NCBI GenBank assembly: GCA_003447295.1
Contig: DLZQ01000004.1
Span: 12,187-76,186 of the forward strand
Length of the DNA: 64,000 nt
From: Lachnospiraceae bacterium
GTDB lineage: Bacteria; Bacillota; Clostridia; Lachnospirales; Lachnospiraceae
Reading direction: 5' to 3'
Shown: one piece after another, positions 25,946-34,931 of the stretch
Layout: the number at the start of each line of letters is the position of its first letter
Position numbering within the stretch: position 1 is the stretch's first letter
The notes under the pieces: generated by a model
Seen by the model: the letters and a program-made list of their open reading frames with translations, nothing else
Told to the model about the DNA's origin: nothing
The model's database searches: none
Program-made: the position numbers and the translations under genes

Positions 25946-26645
25946 GCCGATTTTATTCAATACAGAGATGGTTCGGGCGATTCTGGATGGGCGGAAGACT
26001 TGCACCCGGCGTATATGCAAAGATGCAAATGAGTATACAGTACCTGATATGGATTTTTACAATGCTGACAGGCGGACTTATGCAGTACATAACTTTGCTG
26101 ATAAGGAGCAGATGGAACAGTTATGTACGGCGGAGAGAACCTGTCCTATCTGTCCGGGAGACATCCTGTATGTCCGAGAAACATGGGGTATCAGCAATCT
26201 GGACGATGAAAGAAAGATGTCCTATATAGTATATCGAGCATCTGAAGAGCAGGAAAACGAAGGCTGCCGAGAAGTGCATCTCCCAGATGAAAAATTTGAA
26301 AAGATGTATGAATCTATGGCTGAAAGTGAACCAGAATGGCGACCATCCATCCACATGCCGAAAGAAGCCGCACGTATCTGGCTTAAGGTTACGGATGTGA
26401 GAGTGGAGCGGTTGCAGGAGATTACCGAGGACGGAGCAAAGGCAGAAGGAGCAATAGATAACAGAGGGTTTATCCACAGCCCGGAGAATGAATATGATCG
26501 CATACATACAGCCAGAGAGCATTTTATTGAGATTTGGAGCAGCACTATAAAAAAATCCGACCTTGAACGCTACGGCTGGGATGCTAATCCGTGGGTTTGG
26601 GTGATATCGTTTGAACGGTGCGAGAAGCCGGAGGAGAGCAAATGA
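25935..26645 (+). CDS. ASCH-domain phage protein
   Basis: A 236-residue protein with the phage-type ASCH pattern: KPILFNTEMVRAILDGRKTCTRR at the N-terminus, CPGDILYVRETWG near 80, RIWLKVTDVRVERLQEIT near 140 and a closing WVWVISFERCEK. ASCH domains are PUA-related and thought to bind RNA or modified nucleotides; many phages carry one beside early genes. The start at 25935 follows AAAGGAG. The exact ligand is unknown. Confidence 0.75.
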   Translation: MAIKPILFNTEMVRAILDGRKTCTRRICKDANEYTVPDMDFYNADRRTYAVHNFADKEQMEQLCTAERTCPICPGDILYVRETWGISNLDDERKMSYIVYRASEEQENEGCREVHLPDEKFEKMYESMAESEPEWRPSIHMPKEAARIWLKVTDVRVERLQEITEDGAKAEGAIDNRGFIHSPENEYDRIHTAREHFIEIWSSTIKKSDLERYGWDANPWVWVISFERCEKPEESK

Positions 26646-26998
26646 TGAAAATACTGATTGATATTCCAAAGGAATTTGAAGTGGACTATAACACAGGCAG
26701 ATTTGCAGAGTTCTTTCAGCGTTGTCTTGCGGATATGTGTACCTGCTGTGGTAACTATGAGTGGGAAACCGCAGAGATGATGGAAAAGGCATTCGCAGAG
26801 AGCAGACTTTACGACCCGGACAAGGTTACGGAGCAGTTGAAATATAACATCACTTTATTCATTGATAAGGATGGGGAAAAGGTGTTACTTGATGATGCAA
26901 TTGAGATCGTAAAGGCAGGCGGCAATGCTGATTTGCTTATTGACAGGGCAAAATCAAAAAGCGGAGAACGCATACCGTATGACGGGAAATGGAAATAA
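26642..26998 (+). CDS. Hypothetical phage protein (118 aa)
   Basis: Begins MMKILIDIPKEFEVDYNTG, a pattern seen in many short Firmicutes phage proteins, then a helical region with CTCCGNYEWETAEMM and a charged tail (GKW end). No catalytic motif. RBS GGAGGAG overlaps the ASCH stop. Confidence 0.6.
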   Translation: MMKILIDIPKEFEVDYNTGRFAEFFQRCLADMCTCCGNYEWETAEMMEKAFAESRLYDPDKVTEQLKYNITLFIDKDGEKVLLDDAIEIVKAGGNADLLIDRAKSKSGERIPYDGKWK

Positions 26999-27013
26999 AG
27001 GTAGGTGATGCAG

Positions 27014-27184
27014 ATGGAACACATTAATTACACTGCCCTGTACGAGCAGAATGAGGACTTTAAACGTTACGTTGATCGCTATTGCGTGAAGCACCGGATT
27101 AGCGTGGAACAGGCACTGCAGCATTATCTGGTGCAGATGGCGGGCAGGATGTACAAGGAGCAGATGGATAATAAGGTAGAATAG
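27014..27184 (+). CDS. Hypothetical small phage protein (56 aa)
   Basis: MEHINYTALYEQNEDFKRYV followed by DRYCVKHRISVEQALQHYL: a helical protein with a good RBS (AAAGGTAGGTGA). Similar short conserved proteins occur beside early genes of Clostridia phages. Function unknown. Confidence 0.6.
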   Translation: MEHINYTALYEQNEDFKRYVDRYCVKHRISVEQALQHYLVQMAGRMYKEQMDNKVE

Positions 27185-27189
27185 ATTAG

Positions 27190-27245
27190 AAAGGAGTAAG
27201 AGGTTTGCTGGCCAGCGTGAAAGACGTCTTTACTCCGAGAAGAAA
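27190..27245 (+). promoter_or_regulatory. Structured leader of the PAPS-reductase-like gene
   Basis: A strong AAAGGAG (27190-27196) lies 50 bp before the annotated ATG and is part of a stem GGAGTAA/TTACTCC (27193-27236) that also encloses GCTGGCCAGC. A TTG at 27205 is ideally spaced from that RBS and opens a 17-codon frame ending inside the next gene: a possible leader peptide. Confidence 0.4.
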
Positions 27246-28466
27246 ATGGAATCAGTAAAAGAAAGAATGGATAGGATTGGCGCTTATGCGAAAATCGCTT
27301 CATTCATGCAAAAAGAAAAACAAGATTTTGCTTTTAAGCGTAAGTATGCGCAGATTAGGGCAGAAGAGTTTAAATCAGAATGTGATAAGCGGGGGCTGAA
27401 CTGCCATGTATCGGTAGGTGGACTGGATAGCATTATCCTTTACATATTCCTGAAAAAGGTATGCAACATTGATGTTCCAGGAGTATCCGCATCATATCTG
27501 GAAGACAAGAGTATTCAGAAGGTGCACAGGGCAATCGGAATTATCAATGTACCACCGTTGAAACGCGAGGACGGAACCTATTGGAGTAAACCGAAGGTGA
27601 TTCAGGAGTTCGGCTTCCCGGTGATCTCCAAAGAGGTGGCAGCAAAGATAGAACTGCTACAAAATCCTTCGGAGAAGAATAAGACAGTACGCCACGCCAT
27701 TATTACCGGTGAGACCGGGGAATATGGTGGCTGGCAGAAAGATTCCCGAATGAAGCTTAATCATCGATGGCTGAAGCTGTTCGGTGGGTATGAGAACGAA
27801 AACGAGGGATGTGATTATCAGAAGCCTGATTTCTTGGTATCGTCCAAGTGCTGTTATTACCTCAAAGAAAAGAACTGTGATGACTGGGGAAAAGAGCATA
27901 ACAGTGTACCGTATTTAGGGCTGATGGCATCCGAGGGCGGCAGACGTGCCAAGAGCCTGCGGATGAACGGCTGCAACTACTTCGGAGCATCCACAATCAG
28001 ATCAGCACCGTTTGCTATATTCCACCGACAGGATATTCTGTCCCTGGCTCTGGAAATGGACGAGCAATGGAGAAATGGATGGAAAGATGAATTCCATGAG
28101 CAGTTATTACGTGAGGGAAAGCTTACAGAGAATTTTGTGATGCCAGATTCACTGATTCCGGATATCTACGGAACTATTGAGAAGAAACCGGACGGAACTC
28201 TGTATACTACAAAAGCGCAGCGTACCGGATGCAGCATGTGTGGTTTCGGAATACACATGGAGAAACGGCCACATAGATTTGATTTGCTCTATGAGAGCAA
28301 TCCCAAAGAGTGGGATTATCTGATGTTCCATATGTGCAAGGACGCAGCTGGAAATGATTATGGCTGGGCAAAGGTACTGGAATATATCGGTGTGGGCTGG
28401 GATCCGACAACGATTGGCGGAAACTGTAAAGGGCAGATGAGCCTGGATGATTTTCTCAAAGAATAG
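27246..28466 (+). CDS. PAPS-reductase-like PP-loop ATPase
   Basis: A 406-residue phage protein with a PP-loop SVGGLDSIILYIFL (about 56-69), the SGGxDS-type ATP pyrophosphatase motif. It also has a C-terminal cysteine site (RTGCSMCGFGIHMEKRPHR, about 329-347) and a CCYYLKEKNC element near 205. In this superfamily adenylation and sulfur or thiol chemistry are common (CysH, DndC, TtuA). Phage members are uncharacterised. It sits directly before two DNA methyltransferases, so a role in DNA or RNA modification is a reasonable inference. Start ATG has only a weak GAGAAG RBS after a structured leader. Confidence 0.75.
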   Translation: MESVKERMDRIGAYAKIASFMQKEKQDFAFKRKYAQIRAEEFKSECDKRGLNCHVSVGGLDSIILYIFLKKVCNIDVPGVSASYLEDKSIQKVHRAIGIINVPPLKREDGTYWSKPKVIQEFGFPVISKEVAAKIELLQNPSEKNKTVRHAIITGETGEYGGWQKDSRMKLNHRWLKLFGGYENENEGCDYQKPDFLVSSKCCYYLKEKNCDDWGKEHNSVPYLGLMASEGGRRAKSLRMNGCNYFGASTIRSAPFAIFHRQDILSLALEMDEQWRNGWKDEFHEQLLREGKLTENFVMPDSLIPDIYGTIEKKPDGTLYTTKAQRTGCSMCGFGIHMEKRPHRFDLLYESNPKEWDYLMFHMCKDAAGNDYGWAKVLEYIGVGWDPTTIGGNCKGQMSLDDFLKE

Positions 28467-28484
28467 GCACATGGCAGCTTAATG

Positions 28485-28679
28485 CTACCAAGGCCATATG
28501 GGACGAAACTGTTCTGATAGTTCGTAGATTCGGAACCATAGCTCAGTGTATTGCATAAAGACAGCAGAACAAAAGCAGAATGCAAATTCATCAGGAAGAA
28601 TTGTTGAAACTATTTTAAGTGTAATGAAAAGAATAACCAACGAAATGGTTAAAAATTGTGTTTTAAGTATTTTAAACAT
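28485..28679 (-). CDS. Possible small membrane protein (64 aa) on the opposite strand
   Basis: The 375-bp gap between two rightward genes holds this leftward frame with AAAGGAG eight bases before its ATG. It has one clear hydrophobic segment (FLTISLVILFITLKIVSTIL), then FAFCFCSAVF. The region is AT-rich compared with its neighbours. It may be an inserted extra gene (moron) or only non-coding DNA; the rightward frame at 28546-28836 lacks an RBS and is less likely. Confidence 0.35.
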   Translation of the reverse strand: MFKILKTQFLTISLVILFITLKIVSTILPDEFAFCFCSAVFMQYTELWFRIYELSEQFRPIWPW

Positions 28680-28786
28680 AGGCATGTCTCCTTTGAAAAT
28701 ATGTGTTTTTGAAATTTTATACCATTATTATGTCAGATTTGTAGCTACAAAAGATATTTCTGCATGGAAATTCAATTTTAATCAAG

Positions 28787-28840
28787 AAAGGAGCCGAACC
28801 TCCGGCCGGGGTAACGCTATAGCAGGTTCCTTTTGAAAAA
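28787..28840 (+). promoter_or_regulatory. Structured leader of the helicase-methyltransferase gene
   Basis: As at 27190, AAAGGAG (28787-28793) lies about 50 bp before the start. It is partly paired with AGGTTCCTTTT (28824-28834), enclosing CCGGCCGG. No RBS lies next to the GTG, so the fold may bring the distant RBS close or control translation. Confidence 0.4.
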
Positions 28841-31363
28841 GTGACTTACAGAGAGTTTTTAGAATCAAAAATAGAACTGGCGCAGGACAGCGGATTTGTT
28901 GTGGATCCTGCAAAGATCAATAAAGCATTGAAGCCACACCAGCGGGACGCTGTGATGTGGGCACTGAAAGGCGGCAGACGGGCACTTTTTGAATCTTTCG
29001 GTCTGGGTAAGACCATACAGGAAATTGAATTCTGCCATCAGGCAGCAGATCACTGTGGCGGTAGAGCACTGATCGTGTTGCCGCTGGGAGTGAAACAGGA
29101 GTTCACACGGGATGCCGTGGAAATTCTTGGATATGAGAAGCCAGAGTACTGCCGGACAATGGAAGAGGTGGAGCAGAGTACAAGCCAGATTGTGTTAACA
29201 AATTATGAGCGTGTCCGGGATGGCGACATCCGGCCGGAATACTTCGCAGCAACGTCACTTGATGAAGCCAGTGTTTTACGGAGCTTCGGCAGCAAGACCT
29301 ATCAGACGTTTTTGGATAAATTTAAGAACGTACAGTATAAGCTGGTAGCCACGGCCACACCGTCACCGAACAAATATAAGGAGCTGATCCACTACGCCGG
29401 ATATCTGGAAGTGATGGACACCGGGCAGGCACTGACCAGATTTTTTCAACGTGACAGCACCAAGGCGAATAACCTGACACTTTACCCGAACATGGAAGAT
29501 GAGTTCTGGATGTGGGTAAGCAGCTGGGCATTGTTTATTACAAAACCTTCTGATCTCAATCCGGAGTATTCCGATGAAGGCTACGATCTGCCGGAACTGG
29601 ATGTGCGGTGGCATGAACTGCCGGTACATTACGGGGATACGGCGGACAGGGATGGCCAGATGCAGTTATTCCAGGAGGCGGCGGAAGGATTGAAAGAAGC
29701 AGCTGCCGTAAAGCGTGATAGCATCGGGATGAGGGTAGCAAAGATGCAGGAGATTGTAAATGATTCCCCAGATGATCATTTTCTGCTGTGGCATGATCTG
29801 GAAAGCGAGCGCGCGGCAATTCTGAAAGCAATTCCCGGGGTGGTAGATATCTACGGATCTATGGACTACGATCTCCGGGAGCAGAGAGTGATTGATTTCT
29901 CCAATGGTAAGAGCCGGCTGTTTGCTACCAAGAAATCATTATCCGGATCCGGATGTAACTTTCAGAGGTACTGTCACCGGGAGATATTTCTGGGGATTGA
30001 TTATGAGTTTAACGATTTCATTCAGGCAATACACAGATGCTACCGGTTCCTGCAGACGGATCGTGTGGTAATTGACATCATCTACATGGAGAATGAGCGG
30101 CAGATCCGTGAAGCGCTGGAAGAGAAATGGAAGAATCATAATCACATGGTTGCAAAGATGATTGAGATCGTAAAGAGGTATGGCCTGAATTCTGCGAATA
30201 AGGCAGAGCGGCTGGAAAGGAAGATGGGCGTGGAAGGAAGCAGAGAGGAAAGAACGGTAAGAGGAAATCACTATGAAGCGGTATATGGTGACTGCGTGGA
30301 AGAAACCAGGGCAATGGAAAGCAACAGTATTGACCTGATACATACGTCTATTCCCTTCGGCAACCACTACGAATACAGCGCCAATTATAACGACTTCGGA
30401 CACAATCAGGATACTGACAGGTTCTTTGAACAGATGGATTTTCTTACACCGGAACTGCTCCGGGTATTACGTCCCGGCAGAGTGGCAGCAATCCATGTAA
30501 AGGACCGCGTATTGTTCGGAAATGCCACTGGTACCGGAATGCCTACTATCGAACCTTTCCATGCACAGTGCATCGGTCATTACATGAAGCATGGCTTCCA
30601 GTATTTCGGAATGATCACTGTTGTAACGGATGTGGTCCGTGAAAACAACCAGACATACCGTCTTGGATGGACAGAACAGTGCAAGGACGGATCCAAGATG
30701 GGAGTAGGGTGTCCGGAATATATCCTGCTTTTCCGCAAGCTGCCGACAGACAGATCTACGGCGTATGCGGATGATCCTGTCAAAAAATCGAAAGAAGATT
30801 ACACCCGCGCCCAGTGGCAGATCGACGCACACGGATATTGGAGATCATCCGGAGACAGGCTGGTCAGCAAGGAAGAATTGGAGAATATATCCGTGGACAA
30901 CCTTCAGACCGTGTACAGGGAATACAGCCGGGAGCATATTTACAGCTATGAGGAACATGTAGAACTGGCAAAGAAGTTGGACGAAAACGGGAAACTCCCG
31001 GCTACCTTTATGGTGGTTGCGCCGGGAAGTTGGAACCAGATGGAAGTATGGGATGACATCAACCGGATGCGTACCCTTAACACAACACAGAGCCGCAGGC
31101 GGGCACAGATGCACGTATGTCCGTTGCAACTGGATATTGTGGAGCGGATCATCAACAGATACAGTAATGAGGGCGATACGGTCTATGATCCGTTTGGCGG
31201 TCTGATGACGGTACCCATGACTGCAGTAAAGATGCACCGGTACGGTAAAGGTTGTGAGCTGAATCCAGATTATTTCAGGGATGGTGTGGGGTACCTGCAG
31301 GCAGCGGAGAATGAGGTGGACGAGCCTACACTGTTTGATTTTATGCCGGAGGTGATGCCATGA
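28841..31363 (+). CDS. SNF2-type helicase fused to DNA methyltransferase
   Basis: An 840-residue fusion. Residues 30-460 are an SF2/SNF2 helicase: Q-like LKPHQRDAVMWAL, Walker A FGLGKT (53-58), a DEAS box (141-144), ATATPSPNKY motif III and a late HRCYRF motif VI. Residues 470-830 are an amino-methyltransferase with TSIPFG (about 502) in place of the usual (D/N/S)PP(Y/F) motif and DPFGGLMT (about 782) as motif I. Order therefore looks beta class. The altered catalytic motif raises the question of activity. Likely a phage DNA-protection enzyme; GTG start at 28841. It overlaps the C5 methyltransferase by 4 bp. Confidence 0.8.
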   Translation: MTYREFLESKIELAQDSGFVVDPAKINKALKPHQRDAVMWALKGGRRALFESFGLGKTIQEIEFCHQAADHCGGRALIVLPLGVKQEFTRDAVEILGYEKPEYCRTMEEVEQSTSQIVLTNYERVRDGDIRPEYFAATSLDEASVLRSFGSKTYQTFLDKFKNVQYKLVATATPSPNKYKELIHYAGYLEVMDTGQALTRFFQRDSTKANNLTLYPNMEDEFWMWVSSWALFITKPSDLNPEYSDEGYDLPELDVRWHELPVHYGDTADRDGQMQLFQEAAEGLKEAAAVKRDSIGMRVAKMQEIVNDSPDDHFLLWHDLESERAAILKAIPGVVDIYGSMDYDLREQRVIDFSNGKSRLFATKKSLSGSGCNFQRYCHREIFLGIDYEFNDFIQAIHRCYRFLQTDRVVIDIIYMENERQIREALEEKWKNHNHMVAKMIEIVKRYGLNSANKAERLERKMGVEGSREERTVRGNHYEAVYGDCVEETRAMESNSIDLIHTSIPFGNHYEYSANYNDFGHNQDTDRFFEQMDFLTPELLRVLRPGRVAAIHVKDRVLFGNATGTGMPTIEPFHAQCIGHYMKHGFQYFGMITVVTDVVRENNQTYRLGWTEQCKDGSKMGVGCPEYILLFRKLPTDRSTAYADDPVKKSKEDYTRAQWQIDAHGYWRSSGDRLVSKEELENISVDNLQTVYREYSREHIYSYEEHVELAKKLDENGKLPATFMVVAPGSWNQMEVWDDINRMRTLNTTQSRRRAQMHVCPLQLDIVERIINRYSNEGDTVYDPFGGLMTVPMTAVKMHRYGKGCELNPDYFRDGVGYLQAAENEVDEPTLFDFMPEVMP

Positions 31364-33063
31364 TTAACGGAGAACTGATCGTTGACAACTTTGCCGGCGG
31401 CGGGGGCGCATCCACTGGAATAGAAATGGCAACCGGATACAGTGTGGATATTGCCATTAACCATGATCCGGAAGCTATCCGGATGCACAAGACTAATCAC
31501 CCAAACACAAAGCATTATTGTGAGGATGTGTGGCAGGTAGATCCGGTCGAAGCCTGCAATGGGCATCCGGTTGGACTTGCTTGGTTTAGCCCGGACTGCA
31601 AACACTTTAGCAAAGCCAAGGGCGGCAAACCGAAGGACAAGTTTATCCGTGGTCTTGCGTGGGTAGCCTGCAGGTGGGCGGGACTGGTACGACCAAGGGT
31701 GATCATGTTGGAAAACGTGGAAGAGTTTAAGACATGGGGACCGCTTAATAGACGGCATCATCCGATTAAGGCAAAACAGGGTAAGACTTTTGAAAAATTT
31801 GTGCAGCAGCTTACTGATCTTGGATACAAAGTGGAATTTCGGGAACTGATTGCTGCTGACTACGGAGCGCCAACCATGAGAAAGAGATTTTTCATGATCG
31901 CCCGGTGTGATGACAAGCCGATTGTATGGCCAGAGCCAACACACGCACCGGCAGACAGTGAAGAGGTAAAGGCAGGATTGAAAAAACCTTATGTTGGAGC
32001 ATATACGCAGTTGGATTTTTCCTTGCCCTGTCCAAGTATCTTTGATACTTCAGAAGAAATAAAAGAAAAATACGGAATCCGGGCAGTGAGACCGCTTGCA
32101 CAAAAGACGATGGACAGGATAGCCAGAGGATTTATAAAATTCGTTTTGAATAATCCAAAGCCTTTTATCATTCAGTGTAATCATGGTGGTGAGCGTAGAC
32201 CGAATGACATTAGAGAGCCAATGCCGACTATAACCGGAAAGCACGGATATGGGATTGTAGAGCCATATATGGTGCAGATCGGGCAGACTGGATTTACAAA
32301 AGACCGGAGCAAAGATGTCCGGGAGCCGCTTACAACCATTGTGAGTAAAAATGAGCATTGCCTGATAAGTCCTACGTTGATCCAGTACCATTCGGAAACC
32401 TCAAAAGATGGAGTAAGAGGACAGACTATAGAAGACCCAATCATGACAGTTGACAGCTCAAACAGATATGGACTGGTCACATCATTCCTGCATAAGTACT
32501 ATGACGGAGGATATAAAGGTGCTGGGGAAACAGTAGAAAATCCGCTTCCGACAGTGACCGCATGGGATCATAACAGCGTTGTTACTGCGAATCTCATCCA
32601 GATGAACAATCATTGTGACGGAAAAGATATCAGACAGCCATTACCTACAATCACAGCCGGCGACGGGCACTTCGGAGAGGTTAGAGCCTTTTTGATTAAA
32701 TATTATGGGGATGCTACCGGTCAGGACATTGAGCAACCGCTTGATACGGTTACGACCAAAGACAGATTTGGGTTGGTGACAATTGAGGGCGTGGATTATC
32801 AGATTGTGGATATCGGGCTTCGGATGCTGGAGCCGCGGGAACTGTACGGATGCCAGGGATTTCCGGACGATTACATAATTGACCATGATTACACCGGAAA
32901 GACCTACCCGCGCAGCGAACAGGTCCGCCGATGTGGCAATGCGGTATGTCCACCGATTCCCGCGGCACTGGTGAGGGCAAATCTGCCGGAGCTGTGTGTT
33001 GCGGACAGAACACCTAACATGGTGATTAAAACAGAGCAGACCGGGCAACTCCGGTTTGCGTAG
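31360..33063 (+). CDS. DNA cytosine-5 methyltransferase with six repeats in the recognition region
   Basis: A 567-residue C5 methylase: motif I DNFAGGGGASTGIE (about 9-22), catalytic motif IV as WFSPDCKHFSKAKGG (about 75-89, Cys nucleophile kept though PPC is replaced by SPDC), ENVEEF motif VI, and C-terminal ELYGCQGFPDDYII with GNAVCPPI motifs IX-X. The target-recognition region holds six tandem units of about 32-37 residues, each with (E/Q)xPLPTITxxD. Their anchors are at residues 285, 321, 358, 393, 425 and 458. It probably protects phage DNA from host restriction. Confidence 0.88.
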   Translation: MINGELIVDNFAGGGGASTGIEMATGYSVDIAINHDPEAIRMHKTNHPNTKHYCEDVWQVDPVEACNGHPVGLAWFSPDCKHFSKAKGGKPKDKFIRGLAWVACRWAGLVRPRVIMLENVEEFKTWGPLNRRHHPIKAKQGKTFEKFVQQLTDLGYKVEFRELIAADYGAPTMRKRFFMIARCDDKPIVWPEPTHAPADSEEVKAGLKKPYVGAYTQLDFSLPCPSIFDTSEEIKEKYGIRAVRPLAQKTMDRIARGFIKFVLNNPKPFIIQCNHGGERRPNDIREPMPTITGKHGYGIVEPYMVQIGQTGFTKDRSKDVREPLTTIVSKNEHCLISPTLIQYHSETSKDGVRGQTIEDPIMTVDSSNRYGLVTSFLHKYYDGGYKGAGETVENPLPTVTAWDHNSVVTANLIQMNNHCDGKDIRQPLPTITAGDGHFGEVRAFLIKYYGDATGQDIEQPLDTVTTKDRFGLVTIEGVDYQIVDIGLRMLEPRELYGCQGFPDDYIIDHDYTGKTYPRSEQVRRCGNAVCPPIPAALVRANLPELCVADRTPNMVIKTEQTGQLRFA

Positions 33064-33071
33064 GAGGATAT

Positions 33072-33671
33072 ATGGGAAAGAGACATTTAACACCGGCAGA
33101 GATCAAAGAGCAGTGCAAGCGGATTGCCCGGGAAAGCCGTATGGCCGACCGGACACCGTGGACAGCAATGGGAATCATCTGCAGCTATGTGATCATGCGC
33201 CGGGAGGGATTCAAGGGGCAGCGGATCTCCCGACTGGCGAACAAGGTTAATGAAATGGAAGCGGACTGGTCCGCGGGCAAGGTTGATCTGAAAGAGATTA
33301 GCCAGCGGCTGATGGATAAGGCTGGATGGTCCATTGAGTATAAAGCCTATACCGAGGATGACATCACCGCCCGGAAGGGATCCTATCAGTACTGGCTGGA
33401 TCAGAAGCAGATTGCACCGCAGAATACCATCAATGAGCAGGCTACAAGGTATATGCTGTTTTTCTTCACGGCGCTGATGGACGAATATGGATTCGGCAAA
33501 GACCGGCTCACTCGCGTTGAAGAGTATATGAATGAACTTTTGATGTCATATCAGCAGGACAAGACCACCGTCAGGGAGTGGTCCCGTGCATTACTCACGG
33601 AAGCTGGGGTGGTCATGGAACCGCCGGTGGATCCGCTGACGCAGACTGCAGGAAGCATCATGACCGGCTGA
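33072..33671 (+). CDS. Hypothetical phage protein of the DNA-modification block (199 aa)
   Basis: A helical protein (LTPAEIKEQCKRIARESRMADRTPW at the start) with no recognised motif. It lies 8 bp after the C5 methylase, RBS TAGGAGG, and looks co-transcribed with it. Similar proteins follow methylases in Firmicutes phages, but the function is unknown. After it come two hairpins: TTTGAGTT/AACTCAAA (33744-33768) and TCCCCCG/CGGGGGA (33781-33800). The latter is followed by TTTT only on the minus strand. Confidence 0.6.
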   Translation: MGKRHLTPAEIKEQCKRIARESRMADRTPWTAMGIICSYVIMRREGFKGQRISRLANKVNEMEADWSAGKVDLKEISQRLMDKAGWSIEYKAYTEDDITARKGSYQYWLDQKQIAPQNTINEQATRYMLFFFTALMDEYGFGKDRLTRVEEYMNELLMSYQQDKTTVREWSRALLTEAGVVMEPPVDPLTQTAGSIMTG

Positions 33672-33863
33672 TTTGAAATCATGGGAAGGAAGTGAAAACA
33701 GCAATTCAAAAGTGAAAAATTTAATTAAAAATTTGAGTTTCCATTTGAGTTCCACTCAATAACTCAAAAGCAAGTTAAAATCCCCCGGTAATACGGGGGA
33801 GAAATCAAACTACTGAGGAAAATTCGGTAGTTGGGCAATTAAAGAAAGAGAGGATAATAATAT

Positions 33864-34424
33864 ATGAATATTGATCGTGAAAAATTAAAAATGGGAATTT
33901 GGTACGAGGATAAAAACGGAAAGATGATCAAAAAAACAGATGATTATAGCTGTGATATACCGGAAGGTGTGGTTACATACCATTCATGCTTCCCTTTAGA
34001 GGTTACGGAAAAAATATATAAGGTGCATGATAAGAATGAAAAATCAAGCTGTAAGCATAAACGAAAATGGTGGGAAAAAGACAACGGCCTAATAAAGGGG
34101 TATAAAGGACATACATGTGCTGCGTGTGGATGTAGTCAGTTAAGAAAGTGGTGGCAACCCTGGGGTAGAAAATGGGATTATGGTACGGAAACCACTCTAT
34201 TACTTGAACATCATACAGGCATTGGCGGTGGAAATCAAGATCTTATACTTGCAATGGTAAATAGTGGAGATTACACGTTGAAAGAAGCCATTGCTGTTTT
34301 AGCATCTGCTTGTGAAAGGTGCCTAAATGTACTTGCTTATAAATATTTGAACGGTGCTGATGGATATGCGGAACATTCGGAAGAGTGGAAAAAGTGTAAT
34401 ACAGTATGCGACTTTTGTAAGTAA
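33864..34424 (+). CDS. Cysteine-rich hypothetical phage protein (186 aa)
   Basis: An N-terminal part without motif, a zinc-ribbon-like middle (HTCAACGCSQLRKWWQPWG, about 86-104) and a C-terminal helical region with CERCLNVLAYKYL and NTVCDFCK. Two or more metal sites are likely. RBS AGAGAGGATAA. Lower GC than the preceding methylase, in a stretch of short accessory-looking genes. Confidence 0.55.
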   Translation: MNIDREKLKMGIWYEDKNGKMIKKTDDYSCDIPEGVVTYHSCFPLEVTEKIYKVHDKNEKSSCKHKRKWWEKDNGLIKGYKGHTCAACGCSQLRKWWQPWGRKWDYGTETTLLLEHHTGIGGGNQDLILAMVNSGDYTLKEAIAVLASACERCLNVLAYKYLNGADGYAEHSEEWKKCNTVCDFCK

Positions 34425-34453
34425 CTTAGGATTTAGAAAAGGAGTGAACATAG

Positions 34454-34633
34454 ATGGATAATAAACAAAATACTTGTTGCCATTGCAAACATTCAGAAGG
34501 AATAGAGGGGAGAAATGCAATGCTCGGTTGCAATATTGATAAGAAATTACACGATATGGATGATAAATGTAAGTGTTTTGAAGCGTGTTATAAGTTTGAT
34601 TTAAAAACAAGATTACCAGTAAGAAGTAAATAA
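34454..34633 (+). CDS. Cysteine-rich small protein (59 aa)
   Basis: MDNKQNTCCHCKHSEGIEG, then GCNIDKKLHDMDDKCKCFEAC: seven or more cysteines in pairs, suggesting zinc or Fe-S binding. RBS AAAGGAGTG. Its relative 35 bp downstream has the same cysteine style. Function unknown. Confidence 0.6.
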   Translation: MDNKQNTCCHCKHSEGIEGRNAMLGCNIDKKLHDMDDKCKCFEACYKFDLKTRLPVRSK

Positions 34634-34668
34634 CTAAACTGAAATTTAGTGAAGAAAGGAAAAATCAT

Positions 34669-34902
34669 ATGGCTAAAGCAGTATTAGTGATGGATATGCC
34701 GAAATCGTGTTTTGATTGCAACTTATGCCATATTAACGGTAGTGATGGAGAAGACAATTGCCAAGCATTTGAAGTGGCAAGACAGGTTAATTCAGAAACA
34801 TATGAAAAGCCAGATTGGTGTCCGCTCCGAGAATTGCCGGAGTATAAGCGCACGGTTGGTAAAGAAAGTGAGAATGATAAGTTGCTCATGAATATGGGTT
34901 GA
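34669..34902 (+). CDS. Cysteine-rich small phage protein (77 aa)
   Basis: MAKAVLVMDMPKSCFDCNLC and DNCQAFEVARQ with DWCPLRELPEYK: a common short protein of Clostridia phages and integrative elements with a CxxC...C...C layout. RBS GAAAGGAAAAA. Function unknown. It ends just before two leftward small-RNA-like units. Confidence 0.65.
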   Translation: MAKAVLVMDMPKSCFDCNLCHINGSDGEDNCQAFEVARQVNSETYEKPDWCPLRELPEYKRTVGKESENDKLLMNMG

Positions 34903-34931
34903 AACGCTTGTCTGGATGCGATAGATCTCAG

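Noticed and set aside
28546..28836. A 96-codon rightward frame before the helicase-methylase
   Set aside because: GTG start without RBS, odd composition and no motif; the leftward frame in the same gap has the better RBS.
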